Shown here: piece by piece, positions 8,463-16,575 of the stretch
How the letters are laid out: each line of letters begins with the position of its first letter
Position numbering within the stretch: position 1 is the first letter of the stretch
NCBI RefSeq assembly: GCF_024055795.1
Contig: NZ_JAMXMY010000031.1
Location: 34,652 to 98,651 of the forward strand
Direction: 5' to 3'
Source: Actinoallomurus purpureus
GTDB taxonomy: Bacteria; Actinomycetota; Actinomycetes; Streptosporangiales; Streptosporangiaceae
DNA length: 64,000 nt
The notes under the pieces: model-generated
Seen by the model: only the letters and a program-made list of their open reading frames with translations
The model's database searches: none
What the model was told of the DNA's origin: nothing
Made by a program: the position numbers and the translations under genes

Positions 8463-8894
8463 CCCCGCGCCGGTCCTGCCATGCCACACGGTCGCGAACC
8501 CGCCGCAGCGCACTGTGTGATCAGGGCAAAGTGCCGTACCGAGGTGATGCTCTCCTTTGCGTGGTGTGCAGCAGCGGCTCTCACGAGCGCCGATGGCTTT
8601 AAAGGGGTCGGCGATCTCGGGCTCGCTCCCCCTCTGACCTGCGCTCATCACGACGCCACGCCTGTCACCAGCGGAAACTCGTACACCACCCCCGTGGACG
8701 CAACCTGGCGGCTGGTCGAGGCGCTTGATCCCGACGAGCTGACCCGCGCGGTCATCCAAGCGCGGACGTGGCCATGGCCGGCACGTCGATGTGGGTGAAG
8801 CGGTTTCATCGAGGTTCTTCGTCGTCGGAAGTACCAAAGGTCTAGACGATCACACGGCCCGGCCAACCGCAGCGACGGGACGCAGGGGAGCCCG
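8463..8894. other. Non-coding or decayed stretch
   Basis: Between the LacI remnant and the FxLD-like tail I see no recognisable gene. Short frames exist on both strands but lack a ribosome binding site and family motifs. The neighbourhood of fragments suggests decayed DNA. Confidence 0.4.
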
Positions 8895-9173
8895 GTGCCC
8901 GTGGCCTATGTTGTCGCGGTCCACGACCGCGGCACCCTGGCGTACGTCACCCGCCGCGGGCTCGACGACGACACCGCCGAGCTCGGTGTGACCGCCCACG
9001 GCACGGACAGCCGACGCCTCGCGGACCGGCTCGCCGAACCGCTCCGCTTGTGGGACCGGCAGCACCCCACCCAGCCTGCCATCACCGCCTACCCGGTCGG
9101 CGCACCAGACGACGAACTTACCGGGACCGTCATCGACAAGCCCCACAGCCGTCTGGTGATCAGTTGGCCCTGA
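8895..9173 (+). CDS. C-terminal part of an FxLD-system-type methyltransferase
   Basis: 92 residues from GTG 8895 with AGGGGAG upstream. The sequence LAYVTRR, VTAHGTDSRRLADRLAEPLRLWDR, ITAYPVGAPDD and VIDKPHSRLVISWP resembles, from memory, the C-terminal domain of FxLD-type (protein-isoaspartate methyltransferase-like) enzymes found with lanthipeptide synthetases. The SAM-binding domain (about 300 residues) is missing, so it cannot be an active methyltransferase alone. A second copy of its last third sits at 7986-8100. A lanthipeptide locus lies 2.7 kb away, so it may be a remnant of a larger RiPP island. Confidence 0.5.
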   Translation: MPVAYVVAVHDRGTLAYVTRRGLDDDTAELGVTAHGTDSRRLADRLAEPLRLWDRQHPTQPAITAYPVGAPDDELTGTVIDKPHSRLVISWP

Positions 9174-9710
9174 CACGAGATTCCTGTGGGCATCAGCGTG
9201 CCGCGCGTGGCCTTCACCGAGCGTTCTGCCCGCCCTCGGCTCAGTTCGTCGGCCGCCCGTTCCAGCACGGTGACCGGCCGACCCACCCGGCGAAGCCCGA
9301 CCACCGCCGCGAGCCCCCCGACCCCTCCGGATGTCGCCCCGGCCTCGCCACGGTCGCCACCGTGCAGAACTCTCGGAGAACACCCCTGCGGCGAGCCGAA
9401 TTGCCCCACTACGTCCCATTAACGGGATGACCCCCGCGGCGTTCACCGAGCTTTCAGCACACCGGACCGCGCCGGCGGCAGCCCGATTCGCAGCCTTCGC
9501 GCGCCAGCTCGCTGGATCGCCATGGCCTTGAGCAATCAAGATCGCGAGTAGTGCGACAGCCTCAAGAGCGCACCGATCGCCAATGATCAACGCTGCATGG
9601 GTCCAACTGCCACCAAAGCAGCCTCGCCGGGCAGCCCAAGGCCGCTGCGTCTTGAGTGAGGTCTCTTCGGCCGAACCACGCCTGAGCAATCGTCAATACC
9701 TGTGGATCAA
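9174..9710. other. Intergenic region without recognisable gene
   Basis: This 537-bp stretch has frames on both strands but none with a credible start and family motif. The right part (about 9530-9710) has lower GC than the surroundings. It separates the FxLD-like fragment from the F420-type oxidoreductase, whose 3' end faces it. Confidence 0.4.
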
Positions 9711-10619
9711 TCACAGCGCACGGATCAGGCGCTGCGCGAGCCCCAGCAATTGATCGTCATTGGTGCAGCCGAGTTGGAGGTCAATGAACGCCTCATGCAC
9801 ACCCGCGGTGGCCGCTGACCGAAGGTAGTCGGTGATCTGATCGACGGTGCCTCGGTAGGGGACCATGTTCGCCGATGCCGGCGCTTGTGTGACTGTGGCG
9901 TTCACACGCAACACCAAGCGTAGCCCGTCGGGGTCTCGCCCGACGCGCTCAGCCGACCTCCGAGCGATGCTCCACAACCCCAGAAGGTGAGGAAGTGGCA
10001 TGCCGACCCCGAGCCAGCCGTCGGCGCGGCGACCGATCCGTTCCAAGGCCGTTGGAGTCAAGCCGCCAAGGTAGATCGGTGGCCGCGGCAGTTGTACCGG
10101 CCGGGCCTGGATATAGGAGGGCGGAATCGGCCAGCGTGAGCTCTCGTGAGACGCAGGGTCACGGGTCCAGACTTCCTCAAGCACATCGAGGGTCTCCTCT
10201 AGACGTCCTGCCCGTTCGAGCCACGGTACGCCGACGGCCGCATATTCCTCAGTGGACCAGCCCAGGCCGAACCCGGCGTCCAGCCGTCCATCGCTCAGCT
10301 GATCAATCGTGGCGAGCGAGCGAGCCAAAAGGAGCGGTGGATACCAAGGCGCATTCAGCGTACTTGTGCCTAGTCTCACCCGCTCAGTTACCAGCGCGAC
10401 GCCGGCGAGCACTGCGAGCGGATCGAGGAACCTGCGGTGCTCTTCGGGAATCAGACCATCGAAACTTGGATAAAGGTCTTTGGGCGCGACTGGCACCATA
10501 GCGCGGTCACCCACCCACACGCTCTGGTAACCGAGGGATTCGGCCTCACGAGCGATTCGTTTGACCGAGCCAACCGAGGCGAACGCGCCGTATTGCGCCA
10601 TCGCTAGCCCAATTCGCAT
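9711..10619 (-). CDS. LLM-class F420-dependent oxidoreductase
   Basis: 302 residues, the usual length. Luciferase-like TIM-barrel features: MRIGLAMAQYG at strand 1, AREAESLGYQSVWVGD, VRLGTSTLNAPWYPPLLLARSLATIDQLSDGRLDAGFGLGW cut here by family pattern at about 85-125, and PPIYLGGLTPTALERIGRRADGW near 180-200. These match the TIGR03619-type F420 family of actinobacteria; the substrate cannot be told. A GAAGG site precedes ATG 10619. It diverges from the SDR at 10949. Confidence 0.88.
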   Translation of the reverse strand: MRIGLAMAQYGAFASVGSVKRIAREAESLGYQSVWVGDRAMVPVAPKDLYPSFDGLIPEEHRRFLDPLAVLAGVALVTERVRLGTSTLNAPWYPPLLLARSLATIDQLSDGRLDAGFGLGWSTEEYAAVGVPWLERAGRLEETLDVLEEVWTRDPASHESSRWPIPPSYIQARPVQLPRPPIYLGGLTPTALERIGRRADGWLGVGMPLPHLLGLWSIARRSAERVGRDPDGLRLVLRVNATVTQAPASANMVPYRGTVDQITDYLRSAATAGVHEAFIDLQLGCTNDDQLLGLAQRLIRAL

Positions 10620-10948
10620 GGACTTACCTTCACCCGAGCGTCCAATTTGATCATAACCGACACCCTTCAGTGCTCTCTATAGGATCTTAACTCATCCCCG
10701 CATCGCCGGCACGATCCCGCATTGATGCTCCACACCTCAGCGAGTTCGACGGAAAAGATTTTAGATGGACTTACGGCCTGGCCGATTATCCGTTTACCTG
10801 CTAGCCCGTTTCCCATCGAGACCCCGACTGCCTTGGCACTTGCAACACCCGACGCACATCTCAATGATGAGGGACTCCGACGTCGTCGGACAACGGCTCC
10901 ACGCGCGGAGTTGATGACGACGACGCCAACCCCTTCCAGGAGGAATAC
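10620..10948. promoter_or_regulatory. Divergent promoter region with 15-bp palindrome
   Basis: The 329-bp gap between the F420-type oxidoreductase and the SDR has AT-rich tracts near 10670-10690 and 10750-10790. A perfect odd palindrome, TCCGACGTCGTCGGA, lies at 10876-10890, about 60 bp before the SDR start, and is a candidate operator. No gene is seen. Confidence 0.4.
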
Positions 10949-11689
10949 GTGGGTGCACTTGACGGAAAGAAGGCCCTGGTAACAGGCGGATCCCGAGGTA
11001 TCGGACGCGCCATCGTGCACAGACTTGCCAGAGATGGCGCATCGGTGGTGTTCAGCTACCTGACGAACACACCGGCCGCCGAGGAGGTGGTTAAGAGCGC
11101 ATGCGGGTCACCTGGCCAGGTGCAATCATTTCAGGCCGACCAAGGACAGAGAGATGATATCGAGCTCCTTTTCGAAGAGACCGACCGACGTCTCAATGGA
11201 CTGGACATTCTCGTTATCAACGCCGCAACATTCGGACAGGCCGGGATAGTCGACGTCAAGAAAAGTGACTTCAATCGCGTCATGGCAGTTAACATCGAGG
11301 GGCCATTCATCGCTCTACAGCTCGCTGGTCGAATTATGCGCGACAACGGCCGGATAATAAATATCTCGACCATTACCACGACTCGATCATCCCCCAACTG
11401 GGGACTGTACACCGCGAGTAAGGCATTCTGCGAACAAATAATGTCGGTGGCAGCTCAAGAGTTCGGCCACCGCGACATCACCGTGAACAGCGTGTCCCCA
11501 GGCCCGACCGAAACCGATGCCCTCTACGAAGAGCAGGAACCTAAAACAATAAATTCTTTCGTAGGAGCGACAGCGCTTCGGCGTCTTGGACGTCCTAGCG
11601 ACATTGCGAACGTCGTAGCGTATCTTGCAGGATCCGATGCCCAATGGATCACGGGGCAGAATATTCGAGCTACCGGCGGCCTTCTATGA
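10949..11689 (+). CDS. SDR-family oxidoreductase (FabG-like)
   Basis: 246 residues from GTG 10949 with AGGAGG upstream. It has the NAD(P)-binding GGSRGIGRA near residue 13, INAATFG in place of NNAG, a conserved Ser in INISTIT, the catalytic Y-x-x-x-K in YTASK, and the PGPTETD loop. It ends with ITGQNIRATGGLL, a classical SDR C-terminus. The codon use is more AT-tolerant than its neighbours, hinting at a different history. Substrate unknown. It runs toward the lanthipeptide locus. Confidence 0.88.
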   Translation: MGALDGKKALVTGGSRGIGRAIVHRLARDGASVVFSYLTNTPAAEEVVKSACGSPGQVQSFQADQGQRDDIELLFEETDRRLNGLDILVINAATFGQAGIVDVKKSDFNRVMAVNIEGPFIALQLAGRIMRDNGRIINISTITTTRSSPNWGLYTASKAFCEQIMSVAAQEFGHRDITVNSVSPGPTETDALYEEQEPKTINSFVGATALRRLGRPSDIANVVAYLAGSDAQWITGQNIRATGGLL

Positions 11690-11822
11690 CAATGGGCCGC
11701 GCCACGCGCTATGGGGATCCCACGCGCACCCACGCCGGTCAGCTCATCACCGAACCCACCCGCACGACCACCGAACCCGAATCGCCCGGTTCACAGCCCG
11801 AAAGCCGCAGGCGAAATGAAGA

Positions 11823-11858
11823 GCCTGCCGGGCGCGGATGTCGCCGTTCCCGGCAGGC
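11823..11858 (-). terminator. Hairpin 3' of the lanthipeptide precursor
   Basis: Perfect 10-bp arms GCCTGCCGGG (11823-11832) and CCCGGCAGGC (11849-11858) with a 16-nt loop start 8 bp after the precursor stop. On the minus strand the stem is followed by a T-rich run. It fits a terminator of the lanKC-precursor operon. Confidence 0.7.
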
Positions 11859-11865
11859 CATGGGG

Positions 11866-11964
11866 TCACTGGCAGATGCTGCCCTTGCTGCTCAGGGTGA
11901 GCAGGTTGCAGGCCAGTTCCTCCTCGATCGACGCCTCAGCATGCAGACGCAGTACTTCCTCCAC
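11866..11964 (-). CDS. Candidate class III lanthipeptide precursor peptide
   Basis: A 32-residue peptide from GTG 11964, with GGAAAGGAG 8 nt upstream inside the end of the synthetase gene. The leader begins EEVLRLH, similar to the amphipathic LxLQ box that class III synthetases recognise. It ends in a core with Cys, Thr and Ser: LACNLLTLSSKGSICQ. The spacing Ser-x2-Ser-x-Cys is tighter than the classic Ser-x2-Ser-x3-Cys labionin pattern, and a second Cys precedes the Thr. It starts 5 nt after the synthetase stop and is followed by a hairpin. A second in-frame GTG lies 9 nt upstream but overlaps the ribosome binding site. Function as precursor is inferred from position and composition. Confidence 0.72.
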   Translation of the reverse strand: MEEVLRLHAEASIEEELACNLLTLSSKGSICQ

Positions 11965-11969
11965 GCGGA

Positions 11970-14597
11970 TCACTCCTTTCCTCTGGTGCTGGCAACGGCA
12001 TCCCTCGACGTCGTCAGGTGATCGTCGAGGGTGTCAAGGGAGACCGGCGCGGAATCCGTCAGGTGCCGCAGGGCGAGCAGGATTCCGGCCGAGCCGGACC
12101 ACAGGTCGGCGGACAGTCGATGTCCAGGCTCACCGAGCCAGCCCACCCCGTCCTTGCGCGGGATCGCGTACCGGAACAGGCCACGGGCGCTGGTGAGCGC
12201 GGCGTCGATGAGTTCGGGCCGGCCGAGCCGCTTTCCGGCGTCGGCCAGTGTCACGGCGAGACCCGCCAGGCCCGGGAACAGTCCGGGGAGCACCGCGAAG
12301 CGGACTGAGCAGGCGCGCAGACAGCGTTCCAGCACATCGGCCGCACCGAGGCCGACGTCGGCGGCTACGTCGAACTCCGCATCCGGGCGGTGCGCGAGAT
12401 AGCGGGAGAGCACTGCGGCGTATCCCGCGCTGCCAGCGAACAGGTAGGGATAGACGCGACGGTCGGCGTGCGAGGTCTTGAAGCCCAGGCCGTCCACCGG
12501 CATGGGCTCGGCATAGGCCAATTCCTCCCGCAGCAGCCGCATGCCTCGGGCGAACAGGTGGGAATCCCCGGTGCGGCGATACAGGTCGTACAGCGCCAGC
12601 GCCACACCAGCCCGCCCGCCGACCAGCCCGGACCGGTTGGTCGGGCTCAACTGGGAGGTGAGCTCGTCACCGTCCGGAACGCCCTCGAGCAGCCGCTGAG
12701 CCAGGTCCAGCCAACGCTGTTCGCCGGTGTGACGGTGGTGGACCAGCAGGCCGAGCGCCGTACCGGCCGCGCCGCCGCCGAGCGTGGCGGACGTGCTGTT
12801 GAGCGGATGAGCCGCCGCCGAGGCGAGCAGGGTCTCGGCCGCGTCGGACTCCCCGAGCTCCGCCAGCACGCAGGCGATGCCGGCGCTGCCGTACAGCAGG
12901 CCGGGTGCGCTGGTCGGGGCCGCGGCAAGCGCGTCGTCCCGCAGCCGGCGGACCACGACCGGGTCGCAGATGCGGCCGGAGCGGTGCAGCGCGTGCAGCA
13001 CGCCGGCGGTACCGGCGGCCACTGCGCGGGTGTCGGTCTGATGCCCCAACGGGTTGGTCGGGTAGACCCGCACCGGGTGGTCCGGCTCCGCCATCGCCTC
13101 CAGCGTGTCGGCGGTCTGGTCTGCCAGCAGGCGCAGCGCGGCGACGGTGTCCTCGCGGACGGTCCGCGGCGTGGGCAGGCGGGAGTCCTCGGTTCGGTCG
13201 TGGCAGCGGGCGGCCCACTGCCACAGCCGTGGGGCGACCGGTGCGAGCTCGGTCAGGTTGGCGTGCAGATGGTCCAGGGCCTGCGGATTCCGTTCGACCA
13301 CCTCGTGTACGGGGAACACGAGCAGCAGCGCCAGGGCGGCCAGCCCGAACCGGTCGAGCTCAACGGGATCGCGGTCGGCCACAGACCGAGGATCCGGGTG
13401 GAGGTAGCCGGGAGTGCCCATGATCCGCCGTACGCCCTCGATGGGCTGCACCGCCTCGAAGTCGACGAGCCGGACCCGGTCGTCGTCGTCGACGAGCACG
13501 TTGGTCGGGCTGAGATCGACGAAAACGTAGCCCAGTTCGTGCAGGCGATGCAGCTGCGCGTCGAGCTGGTCGAGCAGGGCCAGGCTGCGGCGGTGATACT
13601 CGGCGAACGACGGGGCGTCCGGCCCGATGCGCACCGCGGGATTGTTCATCACCATCCACCGGTACAGCTGCATGCCGGGCGTGAACTCGGTGACGAGAAA
13701 GCTGTTCTCCCAGTGGTGGAACAGTTCCACTGGTCGCGGGCACAGGCCAGGTTCGCGGCCGTGTATCGCCCGCAGGGCCAGGTACTCGGTGTTCAACCGC
13801 GTCTTCGCGTCGGCGCCGTCAGCGGTGTAACCGTTGTGCGCCTTCGCCTCCTTGACGAACACCGGGCTGCCGTCCGCGGAGCGGAACCGGTAGGTGCCCC
13901 CGGCATTGCCGTGCCGCAGCACGGCATCGAAGGTGTAGCCATGCAGCGTGACCGGGCCCGTGGCGACCTCCGGGACGGTCTGCCGGAACGGATCCAAGAC
14001 ACCGGGCGGCAGGTGGAACGCCGGCCGGCGCTCGTCATCGATCTCCCGCCCGTCCGCTCCGACCATGGTGTGCACGTGGTTGCCTTCCGCGTCGACTCGC
14101 TCGCGGCCGCGAAACGCTCCGTACCTGTAGGAAACACACTCACTCTCGCCGAAACGACGATCGGAGAGCACAAAAGGCCCTCCGATCCCGGACAGATCCT
14201 CCGTCAGCCGCCGGAACATCCGCAGCGCACACTGCTCGGTGGGCGGATACAGGGTGCAGAACTTGCCGCTCTGCACCCTGTTCGCGTGCTTGTCGTGCGC
14301 CAGCAAGAACGTCCGGTGACCGGCCAAGTGTTTGAACGGGACGCCTAACTCGGCACACGCCGTCGACACCACCGCCAGCACGGACTGCGCATTGGGCAGG
14401 GAGCTGGACACGTGCACCTTCCACCCCTGATCGGGGAGGTCGAGACCGGCCGGGCCCCAGAAAGTCCACACGCCCGAGTGCTGTCGCGTCCAACCGGTCG
14501 GCATGGGACCCGCGTCGTAGCGCGGACCTGGATCGGCAGTGTCCCAGGGTTCGTAGTAATCCTCATCGGCGACCAGGAACGACATGTCCACTGCCAC
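11970..14597 (-). CDS. Class III lanthionine synthetase (LanKC)
   Basis: 875 residues. Order: N-terminal lyase region (1-210), Ser/Thr kinase domain (about 215-480) with lysine in VFVKEAKAHNG, catalytic Asp in VFVDLSPTNVL and metal Asp in LVDFEAVQ, then a LanC-like cyclase domain (about 520-860) with GTAGVL, YGSAGIA and WSGSAGILLAL repeats. The zinc ligands (Cys and CHG) of classes I, II and IV are missing, which places it in class III. The enzyme phosphorylates and eliminates Ser/Thr, then forms lanthionine or labionin. GTG 14597 is preferred over the ATG four codons later because GAAGGAG is 7 nt upstream. No transporter or protease gene is adjacent. Confidence 0.9.
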   Translation of the reverse strand: MAVDMSFLVADEDYYEPWDTADPGPRYDAGPMPTGWTRQHSGVWTFWGPAGLDLPDQGWKVHVSSSLPNAQSVLAVVSTACAELGVPFKHLAGHRTFLLAHDKHANRVQSGKFCTLYPPTEQCALRMFRRLTEDLSGIGGPFVLSDRRFGESECVSYRYGAFRGRERVDAEGNHVHTMVGADGREIDDERRPAFHLPPGVLDPFRQTVPEVATGPVTLHGYTFDAVLRHGNAGGTYRFRSADGSPVFVKEAKAHNGYTADGADAKTRLNTEYLALRAIHGREPGLCPRPVELFHHWENSFLVTEFTPGMQLYRWMVMNNPAVRIGPDAPSFAEYHRRSLALLDQLDAQLHRLHELGYVFVDLSPTNVLVDDDDRVRLVDFEAVQPIEGVRRIMGTPGYLHPDPRSVADRDPVELDRFGLAALALLLVFPVHEVVERNPQALDHLHANLTELAPVAPRLWQWAARCHDRTEDSRLPTPRTVREDTVAALRLLADQTADTLEAMAEPDHPVRVYPTNPLGHQTDTRAVAAGTAGVLHALHRSGRICDPVVVRRLRDDALAAAPTSAPGLLYGSAGIACVLAELGESDAAETLLASAAAHPLNSTSATLGGGAAGTALGLLVHHRHTGEQRWLDLAQRLLEGVPDGDELTSQLSPTNRSGLVGGRAGVALALYDLYRRTGDSHLFARGMRLLREELAYAEPMPVDGLGFKTSHADRRVYPYLFAGSAGYAAVLSRYLAHRPDAEFDVAADVGLGAADVLERCLRACSVRFAVLPGLFPGLAGLAVTLADAGKRLGRPELIDAALTSARGLFRYAIPRKDGVGWLGEPGHRLSADLWSGSAGILLALRHLTDSAPVSLDTLDDHLTTSRDAVASTRGKE

Positions 14598-15141
14598 CCA
14601 GCCACTCCTTCCACCAGCCGCACCGCGCCCCACAGCACACTGCCATCACAGGTCACGTTCAAGATCGAGCGGAAATGAGGCAGCGGGCGCAGGTAAAGGA
14701 TCTACACCTATTTGTCCGAGTATCGCCTACTAAACTGGTCTGCGCCAGGATTGACGGGTTTGTTCTGCCGCTGATCGCCAGTTTCCGATGATTCCGGAGG
14801 AGACCCAGGTTCCGGCTGGACCAATGAGGCCGTTTACGTCCACCGTATCGGCGTGCAGCCGCACTCGATCGCAATCGGAACGGCCCGAATGGACGTAGTG
14901 GAGACGATGCTGTCGCCGCAGGTCATTACCGCGTACGGGTGTCTTGCATTCCTTCCGACCCGCCAGCTGCCGGGTTCGATGCCGCCGAATTCGGCGACCA
15001 TATCCCTACCTGCTCGACCTGCGGCCGGCCGAAAAGCCGACCACCACCCGCACCGTGTTGAATCAGGGCCGGAATCCCCGGGCCTGCTGGCTCCCGGCCA
15101 TCCCGCCCGGTAGCGGGGCTGCCGTCGGCGCCGGTTCTGGC
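14598..15141. other. Promoter region of lanKC and non-coding stretch
   Basis: The part 14690-14800 is relatively AT-rich and probably carries the lanKC promoter on the minus strand. Beyond it, up to the 3' end of the deaminase gene, I see no recognisable gene; short frames at 14850-15110 have no convincing start or motif. Confidence 0.4.
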
Positions 15142-15642
15142 CTACGTCGCTGGGGCTAATGATCCGGCGTTGGCGTCCGGGTCGAGGATGTGGGCGTTCA
15201 TCGCGGCTGCCGCCTCGGCGAGCTCGGAGATCTCCACGACGGTGACGCCGGCGGCCTCTAGGGCTTTGACCCCGTGAGCGTCTGACACGAACACCGGCGG
15301 CTCTCGCCACGCGATGACCGCGCGTCTGATCCCGGACGCGATGATCAGTTCAGAGCAGGTGTGGGGCCGGGACCTGCGTCGTGTGCACGGCTCGAGTGAG
15401 CTGTAGAGCGTGGCTCCGGGCAGGCGCTCGTCGTCCGGCGCGACCTTGCTCAGGGCGGACTCTTCGGCGTGGAAGTGCGGGCGCTCCCGTGAGAAGCCTT
15501 GGGAGATCTCGGCTCCGTGCTCGTCGACGATCACACACCCGACCGAGAAAGCGGTGTCGCTGGATGGGCACTGCTTGGCCAGGTCGATAGCGAAAGACAG
15601 CCATCCGTAGTCTTCCGAACGGCTGGGCGGCGCGAGGGGCAA
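15142..15642 (-). CDS. RibD-type deaminase domain protein
   Basis: 166 residues, equivalent to the N-terminal deaminase half of RibD. The zinc and catalytic motif HAEESAL and the Cys motif SLEPCTRRRSRPHTC are intact, with VGCVIVDEHG upstream of them. It starts at TTG 15642 directly after the TAG of the reductase gene with no spacer, so the two are translationally coupled. RibD-like pairs deaminate and reduce pyrimidine intermediates of riboflavin, and related pairs act in other heterocycle pathways. No other rib gene is nearby, so the true substrate is open. Confidence 0.82.
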   Translation of the reverse strand: MPLAPPSRSEDYGWLSFAIDLAKQCPSSDTAFSVGCVIVDEHGAEISQGFSRERPHFHAEESALSKVAPDDERLPGATLYSSLEPCTRRRSRPHTCSELIIASGIRRAVIAWREPPVFVSDAHGVKALEAAGVTVVEISELAEAAAAMNAHILDPDANAGSLAPAT

Positions 15643-16326
15643 CTACTTGACCTTCTCCTTGGGGAGGTACCGCAGAAACGCGATGTCCCCGATCGTGCGG
15701 GCTTCGGCGAGCGTCATCCGGTTCCCCGGCCCGTTGGGGAAGTCGCCTGCGTTGACGAACCGCGGGGCGTCGGGGTCTCCGAGGAAGAGCGGCGCGACGG
15801 CAAGGTGGATCTCATCGGCAAGGCCGGCGGTGAGGAACTGCGTGTGGATGGTTCCGCCCCCTTCGACCATGAGCCGCCTGACGCCACGCTCCCCGAGGTC
15901 ATCGAGCATGGCCTCGAAGTCAAGGCTAGCGCCGAGTCCGACGATGCCGGCCAGGTCCCCCAACCGTTCGCGCAGCTGGGGAACGGCCGAGTCCGGTGAG
16001 TAGATGAGTTTGTCGCCGCCGTGGTGCCAGAACTTCAGGTCCCGGTCGAGGTCGCCACTGCGGGTGATGGTGATCTTCAGCGGGTACGGCGGCAGGCCAC
16101 GTGCCTCGCGCTCGTCGCGTCGCCGTGCGGAGTTCACCAGCAGCCGGGGGTTGTCCCGCCGCAGGGTCGTGGCTCCGATGAGGATCGCATCGGACTCGGC
16201 GCGGACCTGGTCGACGCGGTCGAAGTCGGCTTCGTTCGACAACAGCAGCCGGTCGGGGCTGGTGTCGTCGATGTAGCCGTCGATCGAGGTGGCCACGCTG
16301 AGCAGGACGTAGGGGCGCGTGGTCAT
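15643..16326 (-). CDS. RibD C-terminal/dihydrofolate-reductase-like reductase
   Basis: 227 residues. Features of the RibD reductase fold: VLLSVATSIDGYIDD at the N-terminus, AILIGATTLRRDNPRL near residues 45-60, MVEGGGTIHTQFL near 150-165 and DEIHLAVAPLFLG near 170. In most bacteria this domain follows the deaminase in one chain; here it is a separate gene placed upstream of the deaminase. Together they form a two-gene unit. Confidence 0.85.
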   Translation of the reverse strand: MTTRPYVLLSVATSIDGYIDDTSPDRLLLSNEADFDRVDQVRAESDAILIGATTLRRDNPRLLVNSARRRDEREARGLPPYPLKITITRSGDLDRDLKFWHHGGDKLIYSPDSAVPQLRERLGDLAGIVGLGASLDFEAMLDDLGERGVRRLMVEGGGTIHTQFLTAGLADEIHLAVAPLFLGDPDAPRFVNAGDFPNGPGNRMTLAEARTIGDIAFLRYLPKEKVK

Positions 16327-16465
16327 GTGCTGGAGGTCCAGTCCTTCTCTTGCGGGAGGTATGTGGTGAGGCGATCGTGGAATGCGACCATTTCGGGGAC
16401 ACGCTGCCAGCGGGGTCAGCCGGGTGTCCAGGTGGGCCAGTTCGTGGGCGATTCTGCGTCAGCGC

Positions 16466-16517
16466 GTGATCACTGGCAGGTGGTGACAGCAGAGACACAG
16501 CAATGGCCAGTGATCAC
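16466..16517. repeat. 12-bp perfect inverted repeat
   Basis: GTGATCACTGGC at 16466-16477 and GCCAGTGATCAC at 16506-16517 are separated by 28 bp. Each arm includes the palindrome GTGATCAC. It lies 140 bp upstream of the reductase/deaminase pair and 59 bp past the aldehyde dehydrogenase end. It may be a tandem operator or a mobile-element footprint. Confidence 0.5.
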
Positions 16518-16537
16518 CGCCGAAACGGCCTTGTCCC

Positions 16538-16565
16538 GGCCCGCCGCAGTGCCCTACGGCGGGCC
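16538..16565 (-). terminator. Hairpin 3' of the aldehyde dehydrogenase
   Basis: Perfect 9-bp stem GGCCCGCCG (16538-16546) and CGGCGGGCC (16557-16565), loop 10 nt, starting 10 bp beyond the stop codon of the minus-strand dehydrogenase gene. A longer variant accompanies the decayed copy at 8114-8153. Confidence 0.7.
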
Positions 16566-16575
16566 AGGCACCTGC

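Noticed and set aside
12390..14348. Plus-strand frame opposite lanKC
   Set aside because: Antisense to an intact lanthionine synthetase and without own motifs.
14850..15113. Short plus-strand frame between lanKC and the deaminase as a second precursor
   Set aside because: No leader box, no Ser/Cys-rich end and no ribosome site.
16466..16517. Inverted repeat as insertion-sequence ends
   Set aside because: Only 28 bp lie between the arms, with no transposase or target duplication, so an operator or structural role is more likely.
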